DNA of 64,000 bases. Origin: Pseudomonadales bacterium (lineage in GTDB: Bacteria > Pseudomonadota > Gammaproteobacteria > Pseudomonadales > Ketobacteraceae). The DNA is taken from positions 124,001 to 188,000 of the forward strand of contig PAPM01000025.1 in the NCBI GenBank assembly GCA_002708905.1, read 5' to 3'. The translations under genes and the position numbers were made by a program. Below, in pieces: positions 1 through 7,789 of this stretch. Within the stretch, counting starts at the first letter, position 1, and each line of letters starts with the position of its first letter. The notes beneath the pieces were generated by a model. It was not told the origin of the DNA. It ran no database searches and saw only the letters and a list, made by a program, of their open reading frames with translations.

Positions 1-363
1 GTGCATCCGGACACCCTGGCGCAATTATCCGCCTATGGGGTGGCTGTAGACGGACTGCGCAGCAAATCCTGGCATGACATGGCTGATTTCAAACCGGACT
101 ACAGCATTGCTGTGTGTGAACAGGCGGCCGGAGAGAGCTGTCCAGCCTGGATGGAATCGACCCCGATGATTCACTGGGCGTTGCCGGATCCTTCGAAAAT
201 CGCTGACTCTGCTGAGCATCGGCAACAGGCATTTCGCGAGGTCATGGCAACGATTGAAGCCCGTATCCAGAACTGGCTGCAGTTACTGAAGGACGACGTT
301 GCGAGCTTTCACAACCATATGAACACTCAACTTGCCCGGCGTAACACCCAATCCCTGAATTGA
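1..363 (+). CDS. Arsenate reductase ArsC-like / low-molecular-weight phosphatase family protein, 3' part
   Basis: Only the C-terminal part (about 120 residues) is in the window; the gene begins upstream, and the GTG at base 1 is not taken as a start. The visible segment has the family layout: a stretch reading GLRSKSW, then the acidic ...PDYSIAVCEQAAGESCP segment, then HWALPDPS, as in thioredoxin-coupled arsenate reductases of the LMW-PTPase fold. The N-terminal phosphatase P-loop (CxxNxxRS) would lie outside the window and cannot be checked. Family members reduce arsenate or dephosphorylate tyrosine. The last 37 bp overlap tail-to-tail with the EAL gene on the other strand. Confidence 0.75.
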   Translation: MHPDTLAQLSAYGVAVDGLRSKSWHDMADFKPDYSIAVCEQAAGESCPAWMESTPMIHWALPDPSKIADSAEHRQQAFREVMATIEARIQNWLQLLKDDVASFHNHMNTQLARRNTQSLN

Positions 364-3014
364 GACACCGGCATGGGTTTCGCCAGGAAAAATCCCTGTA
401 CACGATCACAGCCCAGTCGTACCACAGCGGAAAGTGTTTCCTGATCTTCAACACCTTCCGCCACGGTCTGGATCTGCAACGCGCGGGCCAGCTTTACCGT
501 ATTCTCTACGATTCGATAATCACTGTCGGTACGGGACATCTGACTGATAAAGCTACGATCGATCTTCAACTCATGTACGGGCAGGCGACTGAGATAAGCC
601 AGCGACGAGTAGCCGGTACCATAGTCATCCAACGCAATACTGCAGCCGGTGGAGGCCAGTTGATTGAGGTTCTCGATCACCGTCTCAAAGTTTTCACTGG
701 ACGACGTTTCCGTAACCTCAAACACAATGTCCGCCAGGTTCACCATGTGTTGCTCTGCCGTATTGGTCACGAAGGAAATCAGCTTGGCTTCCATCAGGTT
801 CTTGATGGATAAATTGATACTAAGGGAAAGGACATACCCGCCTTCATTAAAACTGTGCAAGAGGCTGAAGGACTCTTCAATAACGTAACGGGTCAATTCC
901 GGCATCAAACCGGCCTCCTCCGCCACTTCAATAAATTCTACTGGTGATACCACCCCAAATTTTTCGCTGTGCCAGCGCAGCAGCACTTCGGCACCGGTCA
1001 GGCGGTTCCCCCGACAATCAAATTGCGGCTGCAGATAAATATCCAGCTCCCTAACACGAATGGCATTCAGCAACTCACCGACAATCGCCAGCCGCCGTCG
1101 ACCGAAGGCATCAATGTCGGAACTGTAGATGGTAATGGGCTCCGAAGCCCGAAAACCGTAATCGCGGGCAGCGCTGGCATGCTGCATCAACAAATCAGCA
1201 CGATCACCGTGTTTGGGATAAGTCGCAACACCGCACTTTGCCTTCAATCGGGTAATAGTTCCACCCACCTCAAAGGCCGCCTCATGCAGCAACATGGCAT
1301 GACCAACCAAGTCGTGAATAGAACGATAACCTTCTCCCACTTTCGCCAAAAACGCTACGCTGCCGAATTCCGGTACGGAAATATAAAAGCGCTCGGTCTT
1401 CTCCACAGCAATCGCCTGAATATCAGTGGACAACTCCTGATTAAGACGGCTGGTGACCTGGGCAAACAAATCTTCGGCCAGGCGGCGCCCTAACGAAGAA
1501 GAGATTTCCTTGAACTGGGGAAAGTACATGATTGCCAGTGCAAAAGAATCATAACCGGAACGATGATCAATCAGCTCGGCTAACCGGTTGAGCAGCAGCG
1601 AGTCATTGGGGTATTTGGTGATCGGATCATGCAGGGCTTGCTGCAATGCCTGTTCCTGCACCTGGACGATGGCATGCTGGGCCGCCTTCATTTTTTCCAT
1701 GGCAATTAATTTGTGGCGGCGTTCTTCCTTGATTCGATGCGCCAGTGCAAAGGACAAGAGCAGCGCTTCCAGCATGGAGCCGCCCTGGAACGCATGATTG
1801 GTAAACTGAGAGGGTTCAACATACCCGAATATATTGGCCAGATACAATGCTGTACCACACACAAATGCCGCAGTGGCACACACAAAATAACGGGCAATTT
1901 CCACCCCCGAGAGCAAGGCACTGATACCGGCCGCCAGCACCAGAAACATTGAAACCGCCCCCACACATCCCGCCAGGAACGCACCCTTTTCGGGCACGTA
2001 TATGACGTAGACAACCACCAGCAGGTTGATCACACACATTCCCCGCAGGATTTGCCTGAGCACAAACCCCAAACTGTTTTCTTTCAGAAAACTCAGGGAA
2101 AAACACAACAACCAAAACAGAGTGACGCAGGCGGACACCGGCAGCACATAGTGCGTGAGTTGGTCATCTTCCCAGAAATAGCGTGCGCCCAACCCTGAAA
2201 TGGACAACATCAGGGCAACCAGCGACACCAGCGTCAATACGTAGTACGCGTAGGTGGCATCCGCCATGGAGATAAACAAAAAGCAGTTATAGAGCAGCAG
2301 CGCAACAATGACGCCAAAATACACTCCCCACAGCATGGCCTCCATATTCTGGCGGCTCACCAGATATTCCACTGTCCATAATTCAATGGGAATCTGCAGT
2401 GAAGTGGTGGACTCAACCCGCAACAATACTTCAACATTACCGACGATATTTTCCGGTATCGGGAAATTGAGGTTATGACTGCGAAACGTCGTTGGGTCGG
2501 CTTTCACCGTTTGCAGATCAGTCTGCCAAAGAAGTTGGTGGCTGCGGGGGTCAAAAATATAAACGTTCACATGTTGCAATAGCGGATACGCAATTACCAG
2601 ATGCCAGTTACGTTGGTTGAACTCATCCATGTTCAACTTGAACTTCACCCACACGGCATAATCGACGAACCCAAAATTCATCACGTCGCCACTGGTATTG
2701 CGAACCCACTCACCGCTGGTGAGAGCATCCTCCGCCAGCATGATCTTGTCATGATCCACGTAATAACTGGTGAAAGCATTCAGGCTGTAAAATTCATAAG
2801 CATCATCAGTGCTCTGAAAATTTTCCATCCCATGGGAGTACTGACTTGCAAAAAACATGAAACTGATCACAAAAAGAGCAATCAATCCCACACTCCGTTG
2901 TCCGCAAGACCCCAGCGGGGCTCTCGCTGTAACTTTGAATCCGTTCAATATTCCGCACTCTGCTTTTGACGAATCAGAATTCTGGTCCAGACTTCCTTTT
3001 GTATTAATTAACAT
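327..3014 (-). CDS. 7TMR-DISM membrane protein with degenerate GGDEF and EAL domain (c-di-GMP phosphodiesterase)
   Basis: This 895-aa membrane protein probably hydrolyses c-di-GMP. After a first hydrophobic segment (about residues 42-58) comes a periplasmic 7TMR-DISM extracellular domain (about 65-215), then about seven membrane helices (about 225-430), a short coiled linker, a GGDEF-like domain and a C-terminal EAL domain (about 640-890). The GGDEF position has no GG(D/E)EF signature (it reads EKTERF), so cyclase activity is unlikely. The EAL domain has EVLLRW in place of EALLRW, but keeps the Asn of NLS, FEVTET, the DDYGTGYSS loop, LKIDRSF, AEGVE and QGFFLAKP, so catalysis is plausible. It is divergent from the PilZ-Rossmann gene, with 18 bp between start codons; the true start may lie further inside. 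Confidence 0.9.
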   Translation of the reverse strand: MLINTKGSLDQNSDSSKAECGILNGFKVTARAPLGSCGQRSVGLIALFVISFMFFASQYSHGMENFQSTDDAYEFYSLNAFTSYYVDHDKIMLAEDALTSGEWVRNTSGDVMNFGFVDYAVWVKFKLNMDEFNQRNWHLVIAYPLLQHVNVYIFDPRSHQLLWQTDLQTVKADPTTFRSHNLNFPIPENIVGNVEVLLRVESTTSLQIPIELWTVEYLVSRQNMEAMLWGVYFGVIVALLLYNCFLFISMADATYAYYVLTLVSLVALMLSISGLGARYFWEDDQLTHYVLPVSACVTLFWLLCFSLSFLKENSLGFVLRQILRGMCVINLLVVVYVIYVPEKGAFLAGCVGAVSMFLVLAAGISALLSGVEIARYFVCATAAFVCGTALYLANIFGYVEPSQFTNHAFQGGSMLEALLLSFALAHRIKEERRHKLIAMEKMKAAQHAIVQVQEQALQQALHDPITKYPNDSLLLNRLAELIDHRSGYDSFALAIMYFPQFKEISSSLGRRLAEDLFAQVTSRLNQELSTDIQAIAVEKTERFYISVPEFGSVAFLAKVGEGYRSIHDLVGHAMLLHEAAFEVGGTITRLKAKCGVATYPKHGDRADLLMQHASAARDYGFRASEPITIYSSDIDAFGRRRLAIVGELLNAIRVRELDIYLQPQFDCRGNRLTGAEVLLRWHSEKFGVVSPVEFIEVAEEAGLMPELTRYVIEESFSLLHSFNEGGYVLSLSINLSIKNLMEAKLISFVTNTAEQHMVNLADIVFEVTETSSSENFETVIENLNQLASTGCSIALDDYGTGYSSLAYLSRLPVHELKIDRSFISQMSRTDSDYRIVENTVKLARALQIQTVAEGVEDQETLSAVVRLGCDRVQGFFLAKPMPVSQFRDWVLRRAS

Positions 3015-3032
3015 TATAGATGGATCTTTGAA

Positions 3033-4361
3033 ATGAGCACGCTACACGGAGAGTATCGTCGCCACGCGCGAACGAACATTAAAACACCAGTTTCCGTCCG
3101 CCTGGAAGATAACGGATTAGCCACCAAAACCCGCGATGTATCCGAGAGCGGTATCTGCATATCCAAACCCACCGAACTCACACTCAAAGCCGGACAAACC
3201 GTCAATGTCACCTTTAACCGTATGTCCAACCTGTCGGTGCCAGCCACCATCATTCGGGTGTCCGGCGAGGAAATCGGTTTGGCGCTGGATCACATTCGCT
3301 TCACTGAACAGGACATCAGCGGCATCATCAAGACCGCTCCCTGGCACCAGCGGGCCAAGGTGGCTATCAAGCGCTCGTTTTGGAAAAACACCCGGCGCCT
3401 GGCTGTTTTAATCACCAACACCATTCTCCGTAAACCACTACTGAAATTGATCAACCCAAGTTTTATTTTTGCGGTCTACGGTAACGAGAAGGATGTGGGA
3501 ACCTACTACACTCCGTTTATGGCCAAACTGATTCCACCCTTGATGATCGGCAGTATCATTCGGAACCGCAATCAAACCGGCATCATGGTGGCATCAAAAT
3601 TCTATGAGCATGAACTGGCAGAAGATTCCGGCAAGGTACGCACCTACCTGCAACAACTCCAGGAAGAGTTTCCCCATATAGAGACTGTGGCTTTAGTCGG
3701 CAGGTTGCCTAATTTTGTCATGAAGGCCGGGAAAGAAATCAAACGCCCTTACGTGGATGGCTCCATGGGTACCCGTTATATGATTTGGGACGTGGGCCGG
3801 CAGATGCAACAGCTCCCACAATATAAACACGAATATATCATCGCTGTACTCGGCGGTGCCGGCCGTATCGGCAACATGGTCTGCGATGACCTGACCCGGG
3901 TATACCGTACCGTCATCGCCTATGACCCCCGTTACGAAAAAGAGGAAGAGGTCTACACCCCCATCGGCAAGATCATTCGCAGCGGGGATCCGGAGATCCT
4001 TAACAACAGCAAACTGTTCATCGGTCTCACTCACCACGGGGATGTCATGCGTGACCTGATGGCCCACATCCCGGCCGGTTCCATGATCGCTGACGACACC
4101 CATCCGTGTATCAGCCTGGAAACCCGGCAGGAAATGCGGGCGCTGGATATCGCGGTGGAAAAAATCGTGCTCCATCATGAAGAATTCGCCATGTGGCCAC
4201 GAATGCCCGGTTGGAACAACCGGGCGATTCCCGGATGCCTGGTGGAAGCGCTGGTATTGCTGGAACAAAAGAACGTGGATGTGGGCGATTTCGAAAGCTT
4301 CTGCAGCACCGCCCAAGAGATCGGCTTTCACGGACGACTCATCAAACCACTGGACGAATAA
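3033..4361 (+). CDS. PilZ domain fused to a Rossmann-fold NAD(P)-binding domain
   Basis: A 442-aa fusion. The N-terminal PilZ domain (about 1-100) has both c-di-GMP-binding signatures: R9-R10-x-x-R13 and D35-x-S37-x-x-G40. A linker leads to a dinucleotide-binding Rossmann domain with the glycine motif GGAGRIG at 274-280 and a downstream acidic residue (IAYD). The overall order and the C-terminal ending (CLVEALVLLE...GFHGRL) are reminiscent of long-chain acyl-ACP reductase or shikimate-dehydrogenase-like folds, but I cannot assign a substrate. The inference is an oxidoreductase gated by c-di-GMP. It starts 18 bp from the divergent EAL gene and is followed, 70 bp on, by a GNAT-nitrilase fusion. 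No membrane segment was seen. Confidence 0.8.
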   Translation: MSTLHGEYRRHARTNIKTPVSVRLEDNGLATKTRDVSESGICISKPTELTLKAGQTVNVTFNRMSNLSVPATIIRVSGEEIGLALDHIRFTEQDISGIIKTAPWHQRAKVAIKRSFWKNTRRLAVLITNTILRKPLLKLINPSFIFAVYGNEKDVGTYYTPFMAKLIPPLMIGSIIRNRNQTGIMVASKFYEHELAEDSGKVRTYLQQLQEEFPHIETVALVGRLPNFVMKAGKEIKRPYVDGSMGTRYMIWDVGRQMQQLPQYKHEYIIAVLGGAGRIGNMVCDDLTRVYRTVIAYDPRYEKEEEVYTPIGKIIRSGDPEILNNSKLFIGLTHHGDVMRDLMAHIPAGSMIADDTHPCISLETRQEMRALDIAVEKIVLHHEEFAMWPRMPGWNNRAIPGCLVEALVLLEQKNVDVGDFESFCSTAQEIGFHGRLIKPLDE

Positions 4362-4390
4362 GCAACAACCATCGAGTTAGCTGAAAAAAA

Positions 4391-4436
4391 GACATATACT
4401 TCCCTTATCCAAGTCAGCTGAAGGGAAGTATATGTC
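4391..4436 (+). promoter_or_regulatory. Perfect hairpin enclosing the ribosome-binding site and start codon of the GNAT-nitrilase gene
   Basis: The arm GACATATACTTCCCTT (4391-4406) is exactly complementary to AAGGGAAGTATATGTC (4421-4436), with a 14-nt loop. The right arm contains both the Shine-Dalgarno (AAGGGAAG) and the ATG at 4432, so a folded mRNA would hide the initiation site. A run of seven A lies just before the left arm; read on the minus strand the element would also look like a terminator. A translational-control role is inferred from the geometry. Confidence 0.6.
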
Positions 4437-6006
4437 CTCCAAAAACAGCCTCTCCAACCCAAAAAACCAGATCGTCATCCGCAATGCAACACTAAAAGAT
4501 GCCCCTGCCATTTGTGATCTCAGTTCGAGGGTCTATGCCAATACCGGCATGTATGGATACTCAGAGGGTGCCATCACAGGACAGATCAACCATTTCCCCC
4601 ATGGTCAGTTTGTCATCGTGATCGACGACAAGGTGGTGGGCTACTGTGCCACCTTCCGCATTAGCGAAGAACTTGCCTTGAAATCACATAACTGGACCGA
4701 AATCACCGGTAACGGCTACGCCTCCCGCCATGATCCGGACGGCGATTGGCTTTACGGTATGGAAGTGGCAGTAGACCCGGACTATCGCGGCTACCGCCTG
4801 GGCCAGCGACTCTACAACGAACGCAAAAGGCTATGCCAAAACCTGGGGCTAAAGGGCATCGTCTTCGGCGGTCGCCTGCCGACCCTGACCCACAGACTCA
4901 AGAAATTCGGCTCGGTGGAAGAGTATGTGGAACAGGTGATCCAGAAGAAACAGCGGGACCCGGTGCTTTCCTTCCAATTGCATAATGGGTTCGAGGTGAT
5001 CGGCATCATCCCCCACTACCTGGACGCCGACGTGCAATCCCTGGGCTATGCAGTCCACCTCATGTGGCGCAACCCCAAAGTCCCCACCGAAGAATCCACG
5101 TCGAACAAGAAAAAGTATGGCGGTCGGGTGCCGGATTCCATTCGCATCGGTTCCGTGCAATACATGCAGCGGCGGGTACACTCCTTCGAGGAATTCCTCT
5201 CCATCGTCGAATACTTCGTGGATGTGGTGGCGGATTATAAAGGGGATTTTGTGGTGTTTCCGGAACTCTTCGCGTTGCAGTTGCTGTCCATCGAGGATCA
5301 GGCATTGTCACCCATGGAGTCCATGGAAGCCCTGACCAAATATACGCCCCAATTCAAGGAAGCCCTGCGGGACATGGCCCTGCGCTACAACATCAATATT
5401 ATCGGAGGCTCCCACCCCACCATCATGCCCAATGGCCGGGTGGAAAACATTGCCTACATCTTCTTGCGGGATGGCTCCATTCACGAACAGCCCAAGATAC
5501 ACCCTACTCCGAATGAGGTTTACTGGTGGAACATTGAAGGGGGCAACACCCTGAAAGCCATCGAAACCGATTGTGGTCCCATTGGCGTACTGATCTGCTA
5601 TGACTCTGAGTTTCCGGAGCTGGCACGACACCTCACAGACCAGGGAATCTCGATTCTGTTTGTGCCTTTCTGCACCGACGAACGCCAGAGCTACCTGCGG
5701 GTACGCTATTGTTGCCAGGCCCGGGCGGTGGAAAACCAGATTTATGTGGTGATGTCCGGCAACGTGGGTAACCTGCCGAAGGTGAACAACATGGACATTC
5801 AATATGCCCAGAGTTGTGTCCTCACCCCCTGCGACTTTCCGTTTGCGCGGGATGGTATCGCCGCCGACACCACCCCCAACGTGGAAATGATCGCGTTCGC
5901 AGACTTAAGGCCGGAAACCCTGATGATGGCCAGGAACAATGGTACGGTGAAGAACCTGCAAGACCGGCGCCACGATTTATACAGCCTTAACTGGCGTGGG
6001 AAATAG
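4432..6006 (+). CDS. Bifunctional GNAT N-acetyltransferase / nitrilase-family amidohydrolase
   Basis: A 524-aa two-domain enzyme. Residues about 12-215 form a GNAT acetyltransferase; the acetyl-CoA loop region reads YGMEVAVDPDYRGYRLGQ (about 108-125). Residues about 235-520 are a carbon-nitrogen hydrolase with the full catalytic triad: E278 (FPELF), K355 (QPKIHP) and C389 (LICYDSEFP). Fusions of this type are a known bacterial family with poorly defined substrates. The start is fixed by AAGGGAAG seven bases upstream of the ATG. It lies 70 bp after the PilZ-Rossmann gene on the same strand and may be cotranscribed with it. Confidence 0.92.
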   Translation: MSSKNSLSNPKNQIVIRNATLKDAPAICDLSSRVYANTGMYGYSEGAITGQINHFPHGQFVIVIDDKVVGYCATFRISEELALKSHNWTEITGNGYASRHDPDGDWLYGMEVAVDPDYRGYRLGQRLYNERKRLCQNLGLKGIVFGGRLPTLTHRLKKFGSVEEYVEQVIQKKQRDPVLSFQLHNGFEVIGIIPHYLDADVQSLGYAVHLMWRNPKVPTEESTSNKKKYGGRVPDSIRIGSVQYMQRRVHSFEEFLSIVEYFVDVVADYKGDFVVFPELFALQLLSIEDQALSPMESMEALTKYTPQFKEALRDMALRYNINIIGGSHPTIMPNGRVENIAYIFLRDGSIHEQPKIHPTPNEVYWWNIEGGNTLKAIETDCGPIGVLICYDSEFPELARHLTDQGISILFVPFCTDERQSYLRVRYCCQARAVENQIYVVMSGNVGNLPKVNNMDIQYAQSCVLTPCDFPFARDGIAADTTPNVEMIAFADLRPETLMMARNNGTVKNLQDRRHDLYSLNWRGK

Positions 6007-6030
6007 GCTCAGGAAACCTACTTTTCGACC

Positions 6031-6804
6031 CTACTTCTCGACAAAGGCCCGCTCGATGACATAGTGACCCAGGTCACCGTGGCGGGCCTCAGCGAAGCCC
6101 CGGTCGTCCAGAATACGGCAGGTATCTTTCAGCATGGACGGACTGCCACACAGCATGAAGCGATCATGCTCAGGGTTCATATCCGCCAGGCCGATGTCAC
6201 TGAACAATTTGCCGCTCTCCATCAGATCCGTGAGACGCCCCTGATTGCGGAAAGGTTCACGGGTTACGGTGGGATAATAAATCAGCTTGTCCCGCACCAC
6301 ATCACCAAAATATTCGTTATTGGGCAGCTCATCCAGGATGTAGCGCTCATAGGCCAAGTCCGCCACATGGCGTACGCCATGGGTCAGGATGACTTTGTCA
6401 TAGGCTTCATAGACTTCCGGGTCCTTGATGATGCTCATGAACGGTGCCAGCCCGGTACCGGTGCTCAGCAAGTACAGGTTCCGCCCGGGAAGCAAGTGAT
6501 CGATGATGAGTGTGCCGGTGGGTTTGGTGCTGACAAAGACTTCGTCACCCACTTGCAAATGCTGCAATTTTGAGGTCAATGGACCGTCCTGGACCTTGAT
6601 GCTGAAAAACTCCAATTCCGGCTCGTAGTTGGCACTGACGATACTGTAAGCCCGCAGTAACGGACGCCCTTCATTCTGCAACCCGATCATGGTGAAGTGA
6701 CCATTCTTATAGCGGAAACCCGGGTCACGACTGGTGGTGAAGCTGAACAACGTATCGTTCCAGTGATGGACGCTGGTGACCCGTTCAGTGATCAGATTGG
6801 CCAT
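6031..6804 (-). CDS. fpr: Ferredoxin--NADP+ reductase
   Basis: A 257-aa FAD enzyme of the bacterial (subclass I) Fpr type that moves electrons between NADPH and ferredoxin or flavodoxin, usually supporting Fe-S cluster repair and oxidative-stress defence. The FAD-binding RAYSIVSA segment (about residue 55), the nucleotide-binding STGTGLAPF segment (about 115) and the C-terminal FVEK tail are typical. The length matches E. coli and Pseudomonas Fpr. An SD-like GGAGT lies 9 nt before the ATG. It is divergent from a LysR gene, as in Pseudomonas, where FinR activates fpr. Confidence 0.95.
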   Translation of the reverse strand: MANLITERVTSVHHWNDTLFSFTTSRDPGFRYKNGHFTMIGLQNEGRPLLRAYSIVSANYEPELEFFSIKVQDGPLTSKLQHLQVGDEVFVSTKPTGTLIIDHLLPGRNLYLLSTGTGLAPFMSIIKDPEVYEAYDKVILTHGVRHVADLAYERYILDELPNNEYFGDVVRDKLIYYPTVTREPFRNQGRLTDLMESGKLFSDIGLADMNPEHDRFMLCGSPSMLKDTCRILDDRGFAEARHGDLGHYVIERAFVEK

Positions 6805-6870
6805 GGGACATACTCCATATCAGGTGGTTATGGCGCTAATATAGACTCCAGACCACATATAGGTAAAATG

Positions 6871-6892
6871 GATTATATTGATATATTTAATC
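6871..6892. promoter_or_regulatory. Candidate LysR operator between fpr and the LysR gene
   Basis: An AT-rich interrupted dyad, GATTATAT...ATATTTAATC, lies in the 100-bp divergent intergenic region just before the LysR start codon. It has the T-N11-A style expected of LysR-type binding sites. Position and symmetry are the only evidence. Confidence 0.4.
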
Positions 6893-6904
6893 GGTTTTAC
6901 TGAT

Positions 6905-7789
6905 ATGAAATACAGCCTGAGACAGCTCCAGGTATTCCTGGCCACCGCTCATTTTCAAAATATTTCCAAGGCAGCCAATAGTTTGGCCATGTCTCAATCG
7001 GCCGCCAGCAGTGCGCTCTCCGAGCTGGAAACCCAGTTTGATATCAAACTCTTTGATCGCATCGGCAAACGCCTGCAGCTGAATGCCCTGGGACATGCCC
7101 TGCGGGGCCAGGCCGAAGCATTACTGCGCCAGGCAGAGGATCTGGAGATTGCGCTGCAACAGCACTCTGCCGTGGGTCACCTTAAGGTGGGAGCCACCCT
7201 CACCATCGGCAACTATCTGGCGGTCCATATCATGAGTCGGTTTCTGCAGGACAAGCCGGAAGCCCGGGTGGAACTGGACGTGGCCAATACCGCCAGCATT
7301 GCGCGCAAAGTAAAAAACTTTGAGTTGGATCTGGGACTGATTGAGGGTGAGCTGTCCGATCCCGAGCTGGAGATCATTCCCTGGATGAGAGACGAGCTGA
7401 TCGCCTTCTGCGCCCCTGAGCACCCCTATGCCGGTAAGAAACGCCTCAATGATCGAGACATCCTGAAAGTACAATGGATATTAAGGGAACAGGGTTCCGG
7501 CACCCGCCAAACCTTTGATTGGGCCATGCACGGCATACTGCCTCAACTTAATGTGCTGCTGGAATTACAACACACCGAAGCCATCAAGCGGGCGGTGGAA
7601 GCCGGCCTGGGGATCGGCTGCTTGTCGAGAGTCGCATTGAAAGAAGCCTTTGCCCGCGGCAGTCTGGTGCCCCTGCCCATGCCACACCGTAATCTGCAGC
7701 GGGAGTTTTATTTCATTCTGCACCGGCAGAAGTATCGTAATAACAGCATTGATGCCTGGCTGGCGTTGTGCAGGGAGCTGTTTCATTAA
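6905..7789 (+). CDS. LysR-family transcriptional regulator, FinR-like
   Basis: A 294-aa LysR regulator. The N-terminal winged helix-turn-helix (residues about 3-60, with the recognition segment MSQSAASSALSELE) is followed by a periplasmic-binding-type effector domain. The start is taken at 6905, not the in-frame ATG at 6878, because LysR proteins begin with this MKYSLRQLQVF segment. In Pseudomonas the equivalent divergent regulator FinR is needed for fpr induction under superoxide stress; the same role is inferred here. The 3' end overlaps the next gene tail-to-tail by 4 bp. Confidence 0.88.
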   Translation: MKYSLRQLQVFLATAHFQNISKAANSLAMSQSAASSALSELETQFDIKLFDRIGKRLQLNALGHALRGQAEALLRQAEDLEIALQQHSAVGHLKVGATLTIGNYLAVHIMSRFLQDKPEARVELDVANTASIARKVKNFELDLGLIEGELSDPELEIIPWMRDELIAFCAPEHPYAGKKRLNDRDILKVQWILREQGSGTRQTFDWAMHGILPQLNVLLELQHTEAIKRAVEAGLGIGCLSRVALKEAFARGSLVPLPMPHRNLQREFYFILHRQKYRNNSIDAWLALCRELFH

